64,000 bases of DNA from Lachnospiraceae bacterium JC7 (GCA_000513555.1 ALYD01000015.1:1-64000), one strand, 5' to 3'; numbered from the stretch's first letter, positions 44,619 through 53,870 are shown. A program made the numbers and translations. Notes: generated by a model not told the origin, from the sequence alone.

Positions 44619-45724
44619 CTTGCCGCGCCCTCCACTTTCTTAGCTTTCTTTTTTCCGAAATTTTTGAAGAAACCGATTATTCCGTTCCAGCTGAACTCGT
44701 TTGTTCCCATAAGTCCCTTTGAATAGAAAAGAACTACTATCATAAGGAGTATGGAGAAAATGACCATACGGAAGCCCGGTCTGAAAAGAGGAACGTTAAT
44801 GCTTCCGATATATAAAGGCTCATCGAAGAAACGAAGTATCTCTCTTCCGGCTGTTACGATAAATGCACCGAGAACAGATCCTGTCACTGAACCGATTCCT
44901 CCGATAACAACGATGAGGAGGATGTCGTAAGTAAGTGCTACCTGGAAGGTCTTACTGTCGATGGATCTCATGAACATGGCAAGCATTCCGCCGCTGACTC
45001 CCGCAAAGAAGGAGGAGATAACAAAGGACAGCTCCTTGGTCTTGAAAAGATTGATACCCATAGCCTCAGCCGCGATCTCATCCTCTCGTACAGCCTTGAA
45101 CATACGTCCATAGGAAGAGTTAATGAGCAGCACCATGAATCCGATACATATAGCAGAAAGGATCAGAGGCTGGAAAATACTGGTAAATCCCGGAATGGAC
45201 TTAAGACCATATGATCCGTTTGTGATGGTATCGAACTGAGGTGCCGCGATACATGCACGGATGATCTCTGCAAATCCAAGGGTTGCGATGGCAAGATAAT
45301 CAGACTTGAGTCTCAGTACCGGAAAGCCTATAAGTGCTGCAACTCCTGCAGCCACAAGACCACCCAGGATCATAGCCACAATAACAGGAAGCTCTATATT
45401 TGCGATCACCGGATTGATACCTGAAATATAGTAAACAGACGGTCTCTGCGAAACAGGTATAGTGAAGATCGCTGTAACATAAGCACCAAGTGCCATGAAA
45501 CCTGCCTGTCCCAGTGAAAAAAGTCCTGTAAAACCATTAACGAGATTCATGGATACCGCTACTACCGCATACACCATGGAACGCTCGATAATGGAGATCA
45601 TATAACTGTATGTATACTTGTTTGCCTCAAGGTATCCGCAGATACCAAGTACAAGGGCGATAAGAAGAAGACTCAGAATGATATTTCTTCTTTTTTCCTT
45701 ATTGACTAATTTATTTGCACTCAT
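44615..45724 (-). CDS. livM: Branched-chain amino-acid ABC transporter permease LivM
   Basis: 369 residues with about nine membrane helices and a basic, Lys-rich C-terminus. Conserved LivM regions: NLVNGFTGLFSLGQAGFMALGAY and LRLKSDYLAIATLGFAEIIR, the latter including the EAA-like loop that docks on the ATPase, and GGIGSVTGSVLGAFIVT. Forms the channel with LivH. Confidence 0.95.
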   Translation of the reverse strand: MSANKLVNKEKRRNIILSLLLIALVLGICGYLEANKYTYSYMISIIERSMVYAVVAVSMNLVNGFTGLFSLGQAGFMALGAYVTAIFTIPVSQRPSVYYISGINPVIANIELPVIVAMILGGLVAAGVAALIGFPVLRLKSDYLAIATLGFAEIIRACIAAPQFDTITNGSYGLKSIPGFTSIFQPLILSAICIGFMVLLINSSYGRMFKAVREDEIAAEAMGINLFKTKELSFVISSFFAGVSGGMLAMFMRSIDSKTFQVALTYDILLIVVIGGIGSVTGSVLGAFIVTAGREILRFFDEPLYIGSINVPLFRPGFRMVIFSILLMIVVLFYSKGLMGTNEFSWNGIIGFFKNFGKKKAKKVEGAAR

Positions 45725-45736
45725 CTCCGTACCCCC

Positions 45737-46618
45737 TTAGACCTTATTTGTGGTCTTCTCACCAAAAAGTCCGGTAGGACGAACGAGAAGAATAACGATC
45801 AAAATAACAAATGTGAATGCGTCAGAGAATGTTGAATACCCCGCAGCTACAAGTGCAGTCTCTCCCATTCCTATAAGGAAGCCTCCCACAACAGCGCCCG
45901 GTATGGAACCGATTCCTCCGAATACCGCCGCTACGAAGCATTTCATTCCGGGAAGTGAACCTGAAAAAGGAAATACAGTCATACGGTCTGTAAAGTAAAG
46001 AATGGAGCCTACAGCAGCAAGTATGGAACCGATTGCAAATGTTATGGATATGGTACGGTTAATGTCGATACCCATAAGAGAAGCAGTCTCATAGTCCTTG
46101 GATACCGCTCTCATGGCCATACCCATCTTTGTGTGCTGTATCAGTGTTATAAGAAGATACACAAGGATCAGCGTAAGGACCGGTGTAAGGAATGTAACAA
46201 ACGATGCAGAAAGACCGCCCAGCTGATATACCTTCTTAAGACCGGGTACCTCAGGATAGCCCATAGGAAGTGCTGTAAAAAGATATGTGGCAAGATTCTG
46301 AAGCAGGTAAGAAACACCTATTGCAGAGATCATGACAGACATTCTTGGTGCAGATCTGAGTGGTTTGTAAGCAACACGCTCGATACCAACACCGAGAGCA
46401 GTCGTAACTATCAGCACTACAGGTAATGCGATGAACCATGGAAGTGATGCCATTGCAAAGATCATGAAGTATCCTGCCATCATGAAAATATCACCATGAG
46501 CGAAATTGATAAGTCGGAGGATACCATATACCATGGTATATCCGATGGCAATAAGTGCATAAGCACCACCGAGCGAAATACCTGTCAGACACTGCTGCAG
46601 GAACGTTGTAAGAGACAT
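45737..46618 (-). CDS. livH: Branched-chain amino-acid ABC transporter permease LivH
   Basis: 293 residues, about eight helices. Typical LivH motifs: TGISLGGAYALIAIGYTMVYGILRLINFAHGD split over the first 45 residues, MRAVSKDYETASLMGIDINR (ATPase-docking loop) and AAVFGGIGSIPGAVVGGFLIG. Lies 12 bases before livM and 88 bases after livJ, a gap with a stem-loop. Confidence 0.95.
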   Translation of the reverse strand: MSLTTFLQQCLTGISLGGAYALIAIGYTMVYGILRLINFAHGDIFMMAGYFMIFAMASLPWFIALPVVLIVTTALGVGIERVAYKPLRSAPRMSVMISAIGVSYLLQNLATYLFTALPMGYPEVPGLKKVYQLGGLSASFVTFLTPVLTLILVYLLITLIQHTKMGMAMRAVSKDYETASLMGIDINRTISITFAIGSILAAVGSILYFTDRMTVFPFSGSLPGMKCFVAAVFGGIGSIPGAVVGGFLIGMGETALVAAGYSTFSDAFTFVILIVILLVRPTGLFGEKTTNKV

Positions 46619-46659
46619 AAGACTTTTCCCCTTAAAAATAAAATATCCTGAACATGGGA

Positions 46660-46689
46660 ATCGAGTAGAGGATCATACCCCTACTCGAT
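46660..46689 (-). terminator. Intercistronic hairpin between livJ and livH
   Basis: ATCGAGTAG/CTACTCGAT, 9-bp stem, 12-base loop, no U-run. A typical RNA-stabilising or partial termination signal after a binding-protein gene. Confidence 0.65.
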
Positions 46690-46706
46690 TTCGTTAATTT
46701 AAAAGA

Positions 46707-47894
46707 TTAGCCGTTGATCGTTGTAGTTGTAAGGAACTGGAATGCACCATCCTTAACGGTCTTGATGAACGCCATATCCTTATTGGCATCACCTTCCTCG
46801 TTAAATGAGATAGCTCCTGTTACACCATCGTATGAAACACCCTTAAGTGCTTCCTTGATAGCCTCACCATCTGCTGACTGTGCCTTTTCGATAGCGTTGT
46901 ATGCTGCAAGGTAAGCATCATATCCGAGAGCTGATACTGCAGGAATGATATCTGACTGGTCATTCTTCTTTAAGTACTCCTTGAAGCCCTTGATGAATGA
47001 CTCTGCCTCTGCGTTTGCAGGCTCAGCCTCATCGAAGAATGTTGAAAGAACTGCTCCTTCTGCATCGCTTCCAGCGTTATCGATGATAGTTGAGTTCTCC
47101 CATGTATCACCGGCTGCAAGAAGTGACTCGATTCCGAGCTCTCTTGCCTGCTTGATGATAAGAGGTGCGGTTGTGATAGATGACGGAGCAAAGATCACAT
47201 CAGGATTTGCAGCCTTGATATTTGTAAGAACTGCCTTGAAATCTGTCTGATTTGTCTGGAACTGCTCTTCATCAACTACTGTTCCGCCAAGCTCCTCAAA
47301 AGCTGTCTTGAAGTATGAGCCGAGACCTGATGAATAGTCATCACCGAGCTGTGTAAGTATAGCCGCATTCTTATAGCCGTTCTGCATAGCGTAGTTTGCC
47401 ATAACCGTGCCCTGGAACGGATCAAGGAAACATACTCTGAAATAGTATTCATTTCCCTGTGTTACCTGTGGGTTTGTGCAGGAGCATCCGATAGCAGGTA
47501 CCTTTGCATCTGCAAAGATCTGTCCCGCTGCGATGGAAACGCCTGAACCATAGGAACCGAGAACTACTGAAACCTTCTCACCCATGAGCTTGTTGGCTGC
47601 ATTGACAGCCTCTGTCTTATCGGACTTGTTATCTACCTCAACAAGTTCAATGGTGTACTCTGTATCTCCGATCTTTACTGTCTTGTGAGTTTCGTTAGCA
47701 TAACGGATACCGAGAACCTCCTGGAATCCGCCGCCGCCGTTCTCTCCGGTAGTCGGCTCGAAAACACCGATCTTGATTACGTTTCCGCCGGCACTTGAAC
47801 CACCGGAAGATGCTCCGGAAGAGCTTCCACAAGCGGCAAGTGAAGCAGCACAGGTTACCGCAAGACCAAAAGATAAGATTTTCTTCAGTTTCAT
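46707..47894 (-). CDS. livJ: Branched-chain amino-acid-binding lipoprotein (LivJ-like)
   Basis: 395 residues. Lipoprotein signal peptide with lipobox LAAC (Cys22), a Ser/Gly linker, then a periplasmic-binding-type-6 fold: IKIGVFEPTTGENGGGG at about 40, VSVVLGSYGSGVSIAAGQIFADAKVPAIG, YYFRVCFLDPFQGTVMANYA and a C-terminal lobe near VTGAISFNEEGDANKDMAF. GGAGG lies six bases before the ATG. First gene of livJ-H-M-G-F. Ligand is probably Leu/Ile/Val, but other amino acids or amides are possible. Confidence 0.92.
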   Translation of the reverse strand: MKLKKILSFGLAVTCAASLAACGSSSGASSGGSSAGGNVIKIGVFEPTTGENGGGGFQEVLGIRYANETHKTVKIGDTEYTIELVEVDNKSDKTEAVNAANKLMGEKVSVVLGSYGSGVSIAAGQIFADAKVPAIGCSCTNPQVTQGNEYYFRVCFLDPFQGTVMANYAMQNGYKNAAILTQLGDDYSSGLGSYFKTAFEELGGTVVDEEQFQTNQTDFKAVLTNIKAANPDVIFAPSSITTAPLIIKQARELGIESLLAAGDTWENSTIIDNAGSDAEGAVLSTFFDEAEPANAEAESFIKGFKEYLKKNDQSDIIPAVSALGYDAYLAAYNAIEKAQSADGEAIKEALKGVSYDGVTGAISFNEEGDANKDMAFIKTVKDGAFQFLTTTTING

Positions 47895-47949
47895 ATGTCC
47901 CTCCTATAGAATGTAATCATTTCGTACATTCATGATTAAAATGTCCGTC

Positions 47950-47977
47950 TGCGAAATACAACTGTATTTGTATCGCA
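47950..47977. promoter_or_regulatory. Imperfect palindrome in the livJ leader
   Basis: TGCGATACAA and TTGTA-TT-TCGCA pair as a ten-bp inverted repeat with a two-base bulge, 15-40 bases downstream of the livJ -10 element. It may be an operator (amino-acid-responsive) or an RNA hairpin. Confidence 0.4.
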
Positions 47978-47990
47978 AACACTTTGCTTT

Positions 47991-48018
47991 ATTCTATCAC
48001 TTTTGTCAATAATTTCAA
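47991..48018 (-). promoter_or_regulatory. livJ promoter
   Basis: Minus strand: TTGAAA (48013-48018), 16-base spacer, TAGAAT (47991-47996). A perfect TTGACA lies at the next possible -35 (48001-48009) but no matching -10. The leader is about 90 bases. The rest of the 47895-48262 gap contains only this, the palindrome and the dac terminator. Confidence 0.55.
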
Positions 48019-48093
48019 TATATTTAAGACTGAATTATTACCTAAAGTTTGATAGAAAAAAAATATAAGAACAAGCGGTTATATCTTTTATAA

Positions 48094-48125
48094 CAAAAAG
48101 AGAGCCGTCGCTTGCGCGACAGCTC
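48094..48125 (-). terminator. Terminator of the operon ending in the D-Ala-D-Ala carboxypeptidase
   Basis: Minus-strand 10-bp stem GAGCTGTCGC/GCGACGGCTC (one G-U), four-base loop, then TCTTTTTG; about 140 bases after the stop. Confidence 0.85.
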
Positions 48126-48262
48126 CCTTGCTGTTCTTAAGTCAAAATATAATGTCTGAAAACCTGATTGTCAATGAACCACGATGTTGTAAAAAGTTAT
48201 GTCTGCCATAATCTGAAGCGCATCCTGATCTGTTTACATTTTGAAACTGGAGCAAAACCTTC

Positions 48263-49789
48263 TCATTGCCTCTGCTCGTGACGTCCCCTGCTGATATTGC
48301 GTCTGTTGGAGACATTGCCAGCATCATATCCATGATCATGATCATTGGTCGCATTCTGCATGGAAGAACGTGAATTCCTTCTGTTGGCGAGTACCGACAT
48401 AAACTCCTCTTCCGACATGTTCATGTCTCTGAGACGGGCAGAACGTCGTTCCTTCATGCGTCTGTCCAGCTTTTTCGCGTCACTGACGCTCTTAAGCGCT
48501 ATCAGTAAAACCGAAGCGAGAACGGAACATCCGACTATATAAGCAATGGTCTTTACATCTATAGACGAAACCACAGTCTGTTCCTTCGGTTCCTCCTCAG
48601 TCGTCTCCTCAGGAGCTGATGATATGGCGACAGTCTGCTCCTTTTCTATATTGTATCTTCCAACTGTAAGTCCGTCTGCCTGATACTCTATCTCCGCTAT
48701 GGTACCGGCCGTGACAACCCCGGGAAGATTATAGTTAAGTCTGTATGTAAGTCCTGTCTGACTTGAACCCACCGGAAGAGAAACATACATATCCTGCTTC
48801 ACGGATAGATCGGAAGCATTGCAGCTTTTATCCACTATGGTATCCGCCACAAGTCTGTTCTTTATATCCTCCGTGTTGAAAAGTGAATCATCCAGCGGCT
48901 GCTTCTCCGTACTGTTGAATCCGAGATCCAGAAGTGCCTTGGTGTCACTGTAGTGTGATGGATTCTTATCTCTCAGTACAACCGCCACCAGGTTTCTGTC
49001 ATCCTTTCTTGCCATGGTAATGAGCGTATTGCCTGAATCCTTGGTATATCCTGTCTTTCCTGCCACTACTCTTTTATCGGAATACTGAGTGTCATTTCTC
49101 AGCATCTTATGTTCCATATAGACAGTATGTCCTTCAGGATTACGTGCCGTAGGTCCCAGCTTATACGCAAGATGGGCATCTATATCCATGAAAGCCTCGT
49201 TCTTCATGGCCGCCATACCGATAAGCGCCATATCATATGCACTTGTATAGTGGTTCTCATTAAACAGTCCCGATGGATTGGTGAAATTACTGTCCGTACA
49301 GCCAAGACTGCGGGCCTTCTTGTTCATGAGTTCTGCAAATGCCTCTCTGGACCCCGCCACGTGACAGGCCAGTGCATTGGCAGCTTCGTTGGCAGATTTA
49401 AGAAGAAGTGCGTAAAGACAATCCTCTACCGTAAGTACATCACCCTCGTCAATCTGCGCATTGGAAGAACCGGCGTCAACATTGTACACATCATCATGCG
49501 AAAAGGTGACTGTATCCGTCAGCTCGCAGTTATCAAGCACCACAAGGGCCGTAAGCACCTTGGTGATAGATGCAGGATATTCCTTGAGATGGGGGTTCTT
49601 CTGGAACAGGACCGCCCCTGTGTCGGCATCCATCACTATTCCGGCTTCAGCCACCAGCTCCGCACTGGGAAAATTCCATGCCGCATAAGCAGTCGCCGCC
49701 GTATAGGGGCTCAGTATGGCAAGTATTAAAAATGTCATTGTGAGGATTGCAGTAACATGACGCAATCCTCCATGATTTGCTCTAATCAT
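48263..49789 (-). CDS. D-alanyl-D-alanine carboxypeptidase (low-mass penicillin-binding protein)
   Basis: 508 residues. Signal/anchor helix at 12-32, then a peptidase S11 domain with SxxK motif PASITKVL (Ser74, Lys77), SxN in LLKSANEAANAL (about 135) and KTG in VVAGKTGYTKDSG (about 247). A C-terminal PBP5-like domain follows, and a membrane helix (TIAYIVGCSVLASVLLIALK, about 425-445) leads into a basic cytoplasmic tail rich in Arg/Asn. Removes the terminal D-Ala from pentapeptides and limits peptidoglycan cross-linking. Unlike DacA of Bacillus, it has a true transmembrane helix and 60-residue tail. Last gene of the six-gene run. Confidence 0.9.
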   Translation of the reverse strand: MIRANHGGLRHVTAILTMTFLILAILSPYTAATAYAAWNFPSAELVAEAGIVMDADTGAVLFQKNPHLKEYPASITKVLTALVVLDNCELTDTVTFSHDDVYNVDAGSSNAQIDEGDVLTVEDCLYALLLKSANEAANALACHVAGSREAFAELMNKKARSLGCTDSNFTNPSGLFNENHYTSAYDMALIGMAAMKNEAFMDIDAHLAYKLGPTARNPEGHTVYMEHKMLRNDTQYSDKRVVAGKTGYTKDSGNTLITMARKDDRNLVAVVLRDKNPSHYSDTKALLDLGFNSTEKQPLDDSLFNTEDIKNRLVADTIVDKSCNASDLSVKQDMYVSLPVGSSQTGLTYRLNYNLPGVVTAGTIAEIEYQADGLTVGRYNIEKEQTVAISSAPEETTEEEPKEQTVVSSIDVKTIAYIVGCSVLASVLLIALKSVSDAKKLDRRMKERRSARLRDMNMSEEEFMSVLANRRNSRSSMQNATNDHDHGYDAGNVSNRRNISRGRHEQRQ

Positions 49790-49809
49790 CAGTTCTCTCT
49801 TTTAGTTCA

Positions 49810-50703
49810 TTATATTTCTTTTATTTTTGATTTTTCGTGCTCAAGACGCGCATAGTAGAACATATACTGCTGAAGCACTCCGAGGGCCGGTCTGTAGCTC
49901 TCCGGCCAGACTCCTGCGTAAAACTGTTCCTTGACCCTCTTCATCCAGACATCCTCAGGACATATCGACAGCCTGTGGAATCCGAAAAGAGCTGTACAGC
50001 TGGCAACCTTTATGCCTACTCCCTGGATACCGAGAAGTACACTCAGAAGTTCTTCATCGGAAAGCTTATCCATGGCATGAAGATCCAGTTCTCCTGTTGA
50101 AGCTCTCCTCGCCGCCTCCATGATGTAGCCTGTGCGGTATCCGGTTCCTGTGGAATTTATATCCTCAAAGCTGTATTCTGCCAATGTCTCCACCGACGGA
50201 AACGGATAATAGATTATTCTATCCGGAAGTTCACTGTTCATGGCATGCCATTCAGAGCAGTCAAGGATCTTTTCCTTACCGGACAAAGCGCACAGTCTTT
50301 CCACCGTTGTCCGTATGGCAGGAACAGATTTCCTCTGGGAAATGATAAAACTGATAAGCATCTCCCAGGGTTCCTGATTAAGTATCCTTATGCCTCTTCC
50401 GTACTCCATGCACTTCTGAAGGAAACTGTCATTTTTATCCGCATGATCTCTGTAGATCCCGTAATCCGTATCCAGGTCAAAATATCTTTTATAGAAATTT
50501 TCCCACTCAGATTCGGTACAGCTTGCAAGAAATGAATTCTCATCTCCATCAGGGTCCCCGGATATCAGAAGACAGCTGCCGGAAGCTATGACCTTATATA
50601 CGGGGAATCCCGGTCTCAGGTTTCCCGCCTCTGTCATACGGAAACATTGTCCCGATTCTGCTATGGCTCTAAGATCAAAATCATCAATTGTCAAATGGAG
50701 CAT
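49810..50703 (-). CDS. 8-oxoguanine DNA glycosylase/AP lyase (OGG1-like)
   Basis: 297 residues. The N-terminal domain FDLRAIAESGQCFRM is the OGG1/AlkA-like substrate-recognition part; the helix-hairpin-helix reads LLGIQGVGIKVASCTALFGF with the catalytic Lys, and the Asp of the HhH-GPD motif lies in SICPEDVWMKR (about residue 255). Excises oxidised guanine from DNA and cuts the strand. No iron-sulfur cysteine cluster. Starts within the last 20 bases of the aminopeptidase gene with GGAGG six bases upstream. Good match, though substrate range in bacteria of this branch is not well tested. Confidence 0.85.
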   Translation of the reverse strand: MLHLTIDDFDLRAIAESGQCFRMTEAGNLRPGFPVYKVIASGSCLLISGDPDGDENSFLASCTESEWENFYKRYFDLDTDYGIYRDHADKNDSFLQKCMEYGRGIRILNQEPWEMLISFIISQRKSVPAIRTTVERLCALSGKEKILDCSEWHAMNSELPDRIIYYPFPSVETLAEYSFEDINSTGTGYRTGYIMEAARRASTGELDLHAMDKLSDEELLSVLLGIQGVGIKVASCTALFGFHRLSICPEDVWMKRVKEQFYAGVWPESYRPALGVLQQYMFYYARLEHEKSKIKEI

Positions 50704-52768
50704 TCAAAACCTCCGTACCCTGAAGTACAAATCTGCCGCCGGAAATGATACTTATCTCCTGTCCCTCCCCGGTAACCGCCACTATCGTATCAAGCTCGTT
50801 ATATGGAATGGTTATATCCGTATGAACAGCGAAATATGCCTTCTCAGGCTCTGTATTTCTCAAAGCGGAACATTCGTTGTCCTTTGCTATGATTTCCTTT
50901 CCGTCAGGATTGTAAAGCTTCATATCCTCCATAAAGGAGTAGCAGGTATCTCCCACAGCAAAATGAGGCCCTGTCTTTTCGGCTATCAGTATGGGCATCT
51001 TCGAACCCAGCTTATACTTTTCTATCATTCTGTAGGCAAGAGTATTGGTACCTATGGCAAACTCTCCTATAGGCAGATTCTCCTTTTCTCCGAAGATGAC
51101 TCTTCGAATAAGAGCCTTCGATGCTTCGGGACTGTCAAAATTATCACAGCTGTAATCTGTTACACGTCCGTCTCTGAAGGAAATTTTCAGATCCCTGAAA
51201 TGTATCCCTTCGATGAACACTGACTTGACATTCAGAACGCCTGTGGTCCCTTTGAGTACAGGCGATGTAAATACTTCTCCCAGAGGGATGTTCACATCAG
51301 AAAGACAATTCTCGAAATTTGTCTCTTTTTCAGGATCATGAAGCTCATGCAGTCTTACGATCATGTCAGTATCGTTCCCGCGTCCTTTGACCTTTACCAT
51401 AACAGCCTTATCAAGTGCTTCAATGATCTTTTCCTGAACAGGCAGATAAGTTTCTCTCGACATGGTGTTTATCTTCACTGTTTCATGAAGGATACTTTCA
51501 AAATCCCCGCCTATTGACGGAAGAGGCCATGCAATGATGGTAAAGGATCTTTCCTCTTCCAGAATGAACCTGTGCACCAGCATCTGAAGGTTATTTCTGT
51601 ATCTGCCGTACACTTCCTTCTGATGCTCAGTAAATCGAAGACGCTCTTCCTTTTCCTCAGGCTCAAACTCAGGTTCACCAAACCCCTCCAGAACAACAGG
51701 TCCGGCGTAGCGTTTAATATCGTTTCCGAAGGACCGGAAAATCTGCTCCGTTTCTTCTATCATGCGTGATGCTATGCGATCTCCCATTACGAGAGCAAGA
51801 TCATAGCTGTGATCGTAGTCCATCTGTCTGTTCGGACTGTCATACAGAAGAGAGGCTCCCTTCGGACTTCTGGTTATAAAATGACCGGATCTTCTCGGAA
51901 CCGTAAAGTCATAGCCATCTTCCTTAAAATATTCCGCCGCTCTTTTTACTACACGCTCATAACCCATCTGATATCTGAACTCTATAAGCGACTTCCTGCT
52001 ATATGGTTTACCCTGAATCTCGAAGCCGTCTTTAAAGCCCTTATACCATGTATAAGCCATGCGGTCTATCTCTTCATCCGAAAGCTTCGCCACATATTCC
52101 GCTGTCTGTAATGCAGTTTCCGAAACATAACTTCCATACAGGAAAATATCAGAAGGATCTTTGAAATCATGATTAAGGATGATGTTTCTTGTAAAAGATC
52201 CCTCGGGAATATACTGTCCGGCCATCTGATGCCTGATGAAATCCCATGAATAATCAAATGCATAGGAATACAGCACATCCTTTACAGCCTGTACCTCGGG
52301 AAGTGAACCTTCCTGATGGTTTTCATTGTATTCACTGTAGCTGGATTCGAACATACAGTAGATCTGTATAAAAGTCTCCAGAACGGCAGTGATATCCTCC
52401 ATATCCTTTTCATAGGCCGCAGGTATCAGGCTCTCGATCTCCATAAGAAGCACCGTCAGCATACTGCTGAAGGGTGACAGTTTCTTTTCACTGTATGCCG
52501 GATTAAGGTATGAGCTTTCATACCCTTCCGACATATCCCTATAGAGGATCCTGTTCCACTCACGAAGCCTTTCCTGCCAATGCTTCCCTTCCGCACTGTC
52601 ACTGAAGGAAAGGGCCGACAGATCCAGGTCTCTGGTCTCTTCGATGAAATCATCTAGTTTATATATGAAATCAGCGCAAATCATGAAATAATCCCGGAAA
52701 GTTTCCGGCACAGCCTTTTCTTCCGGGATCTGTCTGATGCGCTCTATAGCATCATAATAACGTTCCAT
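50684..52768 (-). CDS. M29-family aminopeptidase with a long N-terminal extension
   Basis: 694 residues. The C-terminal 370 residues carry M29 (AmpS/AmpT/PepS) metal motifs: PLGEVFTSPV (Glu), IGEFAIGTN (Glu), MPILIAEKTGPHFAVG (His), and FAVHTDITIPY (His, Asp), in the usual order. The first 320 residues, acidic and mostly alpha-helical, have no counterpart in the roughly 410-residue classical M29 enzymes. GAGG lies five bases before the ATG. Neighbours are a small membrane protein six bases upstream and the OGG1-like gene overlapping downstream. Likely a cytosolic broad-specificity aminopeptidase; the extension may set oligomerisation or substrate choice. Confidence 0.8.
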   Translation of the reverse strand: MERYYDAIERIRQIPEEKAVPETFRDYFMICADFIYKLDDFIEETRDLDLSALSFSDSAEGKHWQERLREWNRILYRDMSEGYESSYLNPAYSEKKLSPFSSMLTVLLMEIESLIPAAYEKDMEDITAVLETFIQIYCMFESSYSEYNENHQEGSLPEVQAVKDVLYSYAFDYSWDFIRHQMAGQYIPEGSFTRNIILNHDFKDPSDIFLYGSYVSETALQTAEYVAKLSDEEIDRMAYTWYKGFKDGFEIQGKPYSRKSLIEFRYQMGYERVVKRAAEYFKEDGYDFTVPRRSGHFITRSPKGASLLYDSPNRQMDYDHSYDLALVMGDRIASRMIEETEQIFRSFGNDIKRYAGPVVLEGFGEPEFEPEEKEERLRFTEHQKEVYGRYRNNLQMLVHRFILEEERSFTIIAWPLPSIGGDFESILHETVKINTMSRETYLPVQEKIIEALDKAVMVKVKGRGNDTDMIVRLHELHDPEKETNFENCLSDVNIPLGEVFTSPVLKGTTGVLNVKSVFIEGIHFRDLKISFRDGRVTDYSCDNFDSPEASKALIRRVIFGEKENLPIGEFAIGTNTLAYRMIEKYKLGSKMPILIAEKTGPHFAVGDTCYSFMEDMKLYNPDGKEIIAKDNECSALRNTEPEKAYFAVHTDITIPYNELDTIVAVTGEGQEISIISGGRFVLQGTEVLNAPFDN

Positions 52769-52774
52769 ATTACC

Positions 52775-53101
52775 TCAGGAAAATTTGATCAAACCAACAA
52801 CTATCAGGAACATCCATATCAAAAGGATAAAGCCTGATGCAAATCCTGCCATCCTTGCAGGAATGTAATTTTTTTCAGGATCCTTCACATGAGGGATCAT
52901 ATCAAAAACAGCATATACCGCAAAAACAACCGAAGTCAGTCCAAGAGCTCCTACATACATAGGCCCCTGTCCACCCATAAGTGTGGAGGCGGTAATACAT
53001 GCCACCAGCAGACCAAAGGATATAATGGTTATGATGACCCTGAACCACGTCCCGGCTGCAAGTTTCTTTCTTATATAGTTAAATCGTTTCTTTTTAGCCA
53101 C
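52775..53101 (-). CDS. Small membrane protein, 108 residues
   Basis: Three predicted membrane helices (about 20-40, 45-68 and 82-106) after a very basic N-terminus (MAKKKRFNYIRKKL), so the N-terminus is inside. Similar short proteins are annotated as DUF in Lachnospiraceae; I do not recognise a function. Its ATG overlaps the VanZ stop by one base, and the M29 gene starts six bases after its own stop, so it belongs to the operon. Confidence 0.75.
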   Translation of the reverse strand: MAKKKRFNYIRKKLAAGTWFRVIITIISFGLLVACITASTLMGGQGPMYVGALGLTSVVFAVYAVFDMIPHVKDPEKNYIPARMAGFASGFILLIWMFLIVVGLIKFS

Positions 53102-53601
53102 TAAAAACCTCTGTATCCACGTCTTTTTTCTGCAAACCTGACATATCTCATGGCTCTCTTATGAAGAACATATCTGAATACAAGATACCCGAGCGCTCCG
53201 CCCAGTGTGTTCAATATGATATCATCCACATCACAGCTTCCTGCTCTTGTTATAAGCTGTACCATCTCTATGCCGTAGCTCAAAAGATATGTACATATCA
53301 CAGCATTGTACCAATGAGCCCTGCATCTCTGGCTTATGACCCCGAGAATAAATCCGAAGGGCATGAAACCTATGATATTGCCGTACAAATTCAGTATTAC
53401 TCCCCGTAATCCTATCTGCCTTGAAAAAAATATGTATCTCCTGATCTCAAGAAAAGGAGTGAGATTGTAAGTATACTCTGACTTTGCTCCGAATCCCCTC
53501 TGCTCCATTTCCGAAAAAAACATAAGATAAACAAGCGCAAGGAGATAAAGTACAAACAGAACCCAGCCTATCTTCTGGTTTCTCGATCTATGTTTCGCCA
53601 T
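53101..53601 (-). CDS. VanZ-like membrane protein
   Basis: 166 residues, about four helices. VanZ-family pattern: YTYNLTPFLEIRRY, LNLYGNIIGFMPFGF, LLSYGIEMVQL and the acidic SCDVDDIILNTLGGALGY. VanZ proteins are linked to teicoplanin resistance and other lipid-facing roles but the common biochemical function is unknown. A basic tail (about 145-166) follows. Lies one base after the 49-residue peptide gene, in the same unit. Confidence 0.85.
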   Translation of the reverse strand: MAKHRSRNQKIGWVLFVLYLLALVYLMFFSEMEQRGFGAKSEYTYNLTPFLEIRRYIFFSRQIGLRGVILNLYGNIIGFMPFGFILGVISQRCRAHWYNAVICTYLLSYGIEMVQLITRAGSCDVDDIILNTLGGALGYLVFRYVLHKRAMRYVRFAEKRRGYRGF

Positions 53602-53602
53602 C

Positions 53603-53752
53603 TCAGAATGTCAGTTCATTCTTTCTCTTCAAAAGAAGTGTTCCGTTAACTATAGAAATAACGCCAATCACGATGCCCACAACCAAAATGATAATTCCGG
53701 CTGCAATGGAGCCTGCTCCTGTATAACGCATGGTCTTATAAATCTTTTCCAT
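53603..53752 (-). CDS. Small membrane peptide, 49 residues, first gene of the operon
   Basis: Encodes MEKIYKTMRYTGAGS followed by a glycine-dotted hydrophobic helix (about residues 14-41, AGIIILVVGIVIGVIS), then a basic tail LLLKRKNELTF. Too short for most gene finders, but GGAG sits five bases before the ATG, the stop is one base from the VanZ ATG (TGAGATG), and the orientation fits the run, so translation is likely coupled. The helix with GxxxG-like glycines suggests it binds or oligomerises with another membrane protein, possibly VanZ. Function unknown. Confidence 0.8.
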   Translation of the reverse strand: MEKIYKTMRYTGAGSIAAGIIILVVGIVIGVISIVNGTLLLKRKNELTF

Positions 53753-53854
53753 AAACTCTCCTGTAATATAAATATGATATATAGCAAATGTCCTTGGACT
53801 GTTTTTCCCATTGATTCAATGTATTTTAACATAATGGTATTTTGATAGCAAGTT

Positions 53855-53863
53855 TGATATAAT
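53855..53863 (+). promoter_or_regulatory. Extended -10 promoter of the GNAT gene (leaderless)
   Basis: TGATATAAT, an extended -10 with perfect TATAAT at 53858-53863; no -35 is recognisable. The ATG begins at 53871, seven bases after the -10, which is where transcription should start. There is no ribosome-binding site between them. Confidence 0.6.
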
Positions 53864-53870
53864 CACTGCC

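Noticed and set aside
48142-48354. Possible 70-residue gene overlapping the carboxypeptidase 3' end
   Set aside because: Out of frame within the carboxypeptidase tail, Met-rich, no ribosome-binding site; a chance reading frame.
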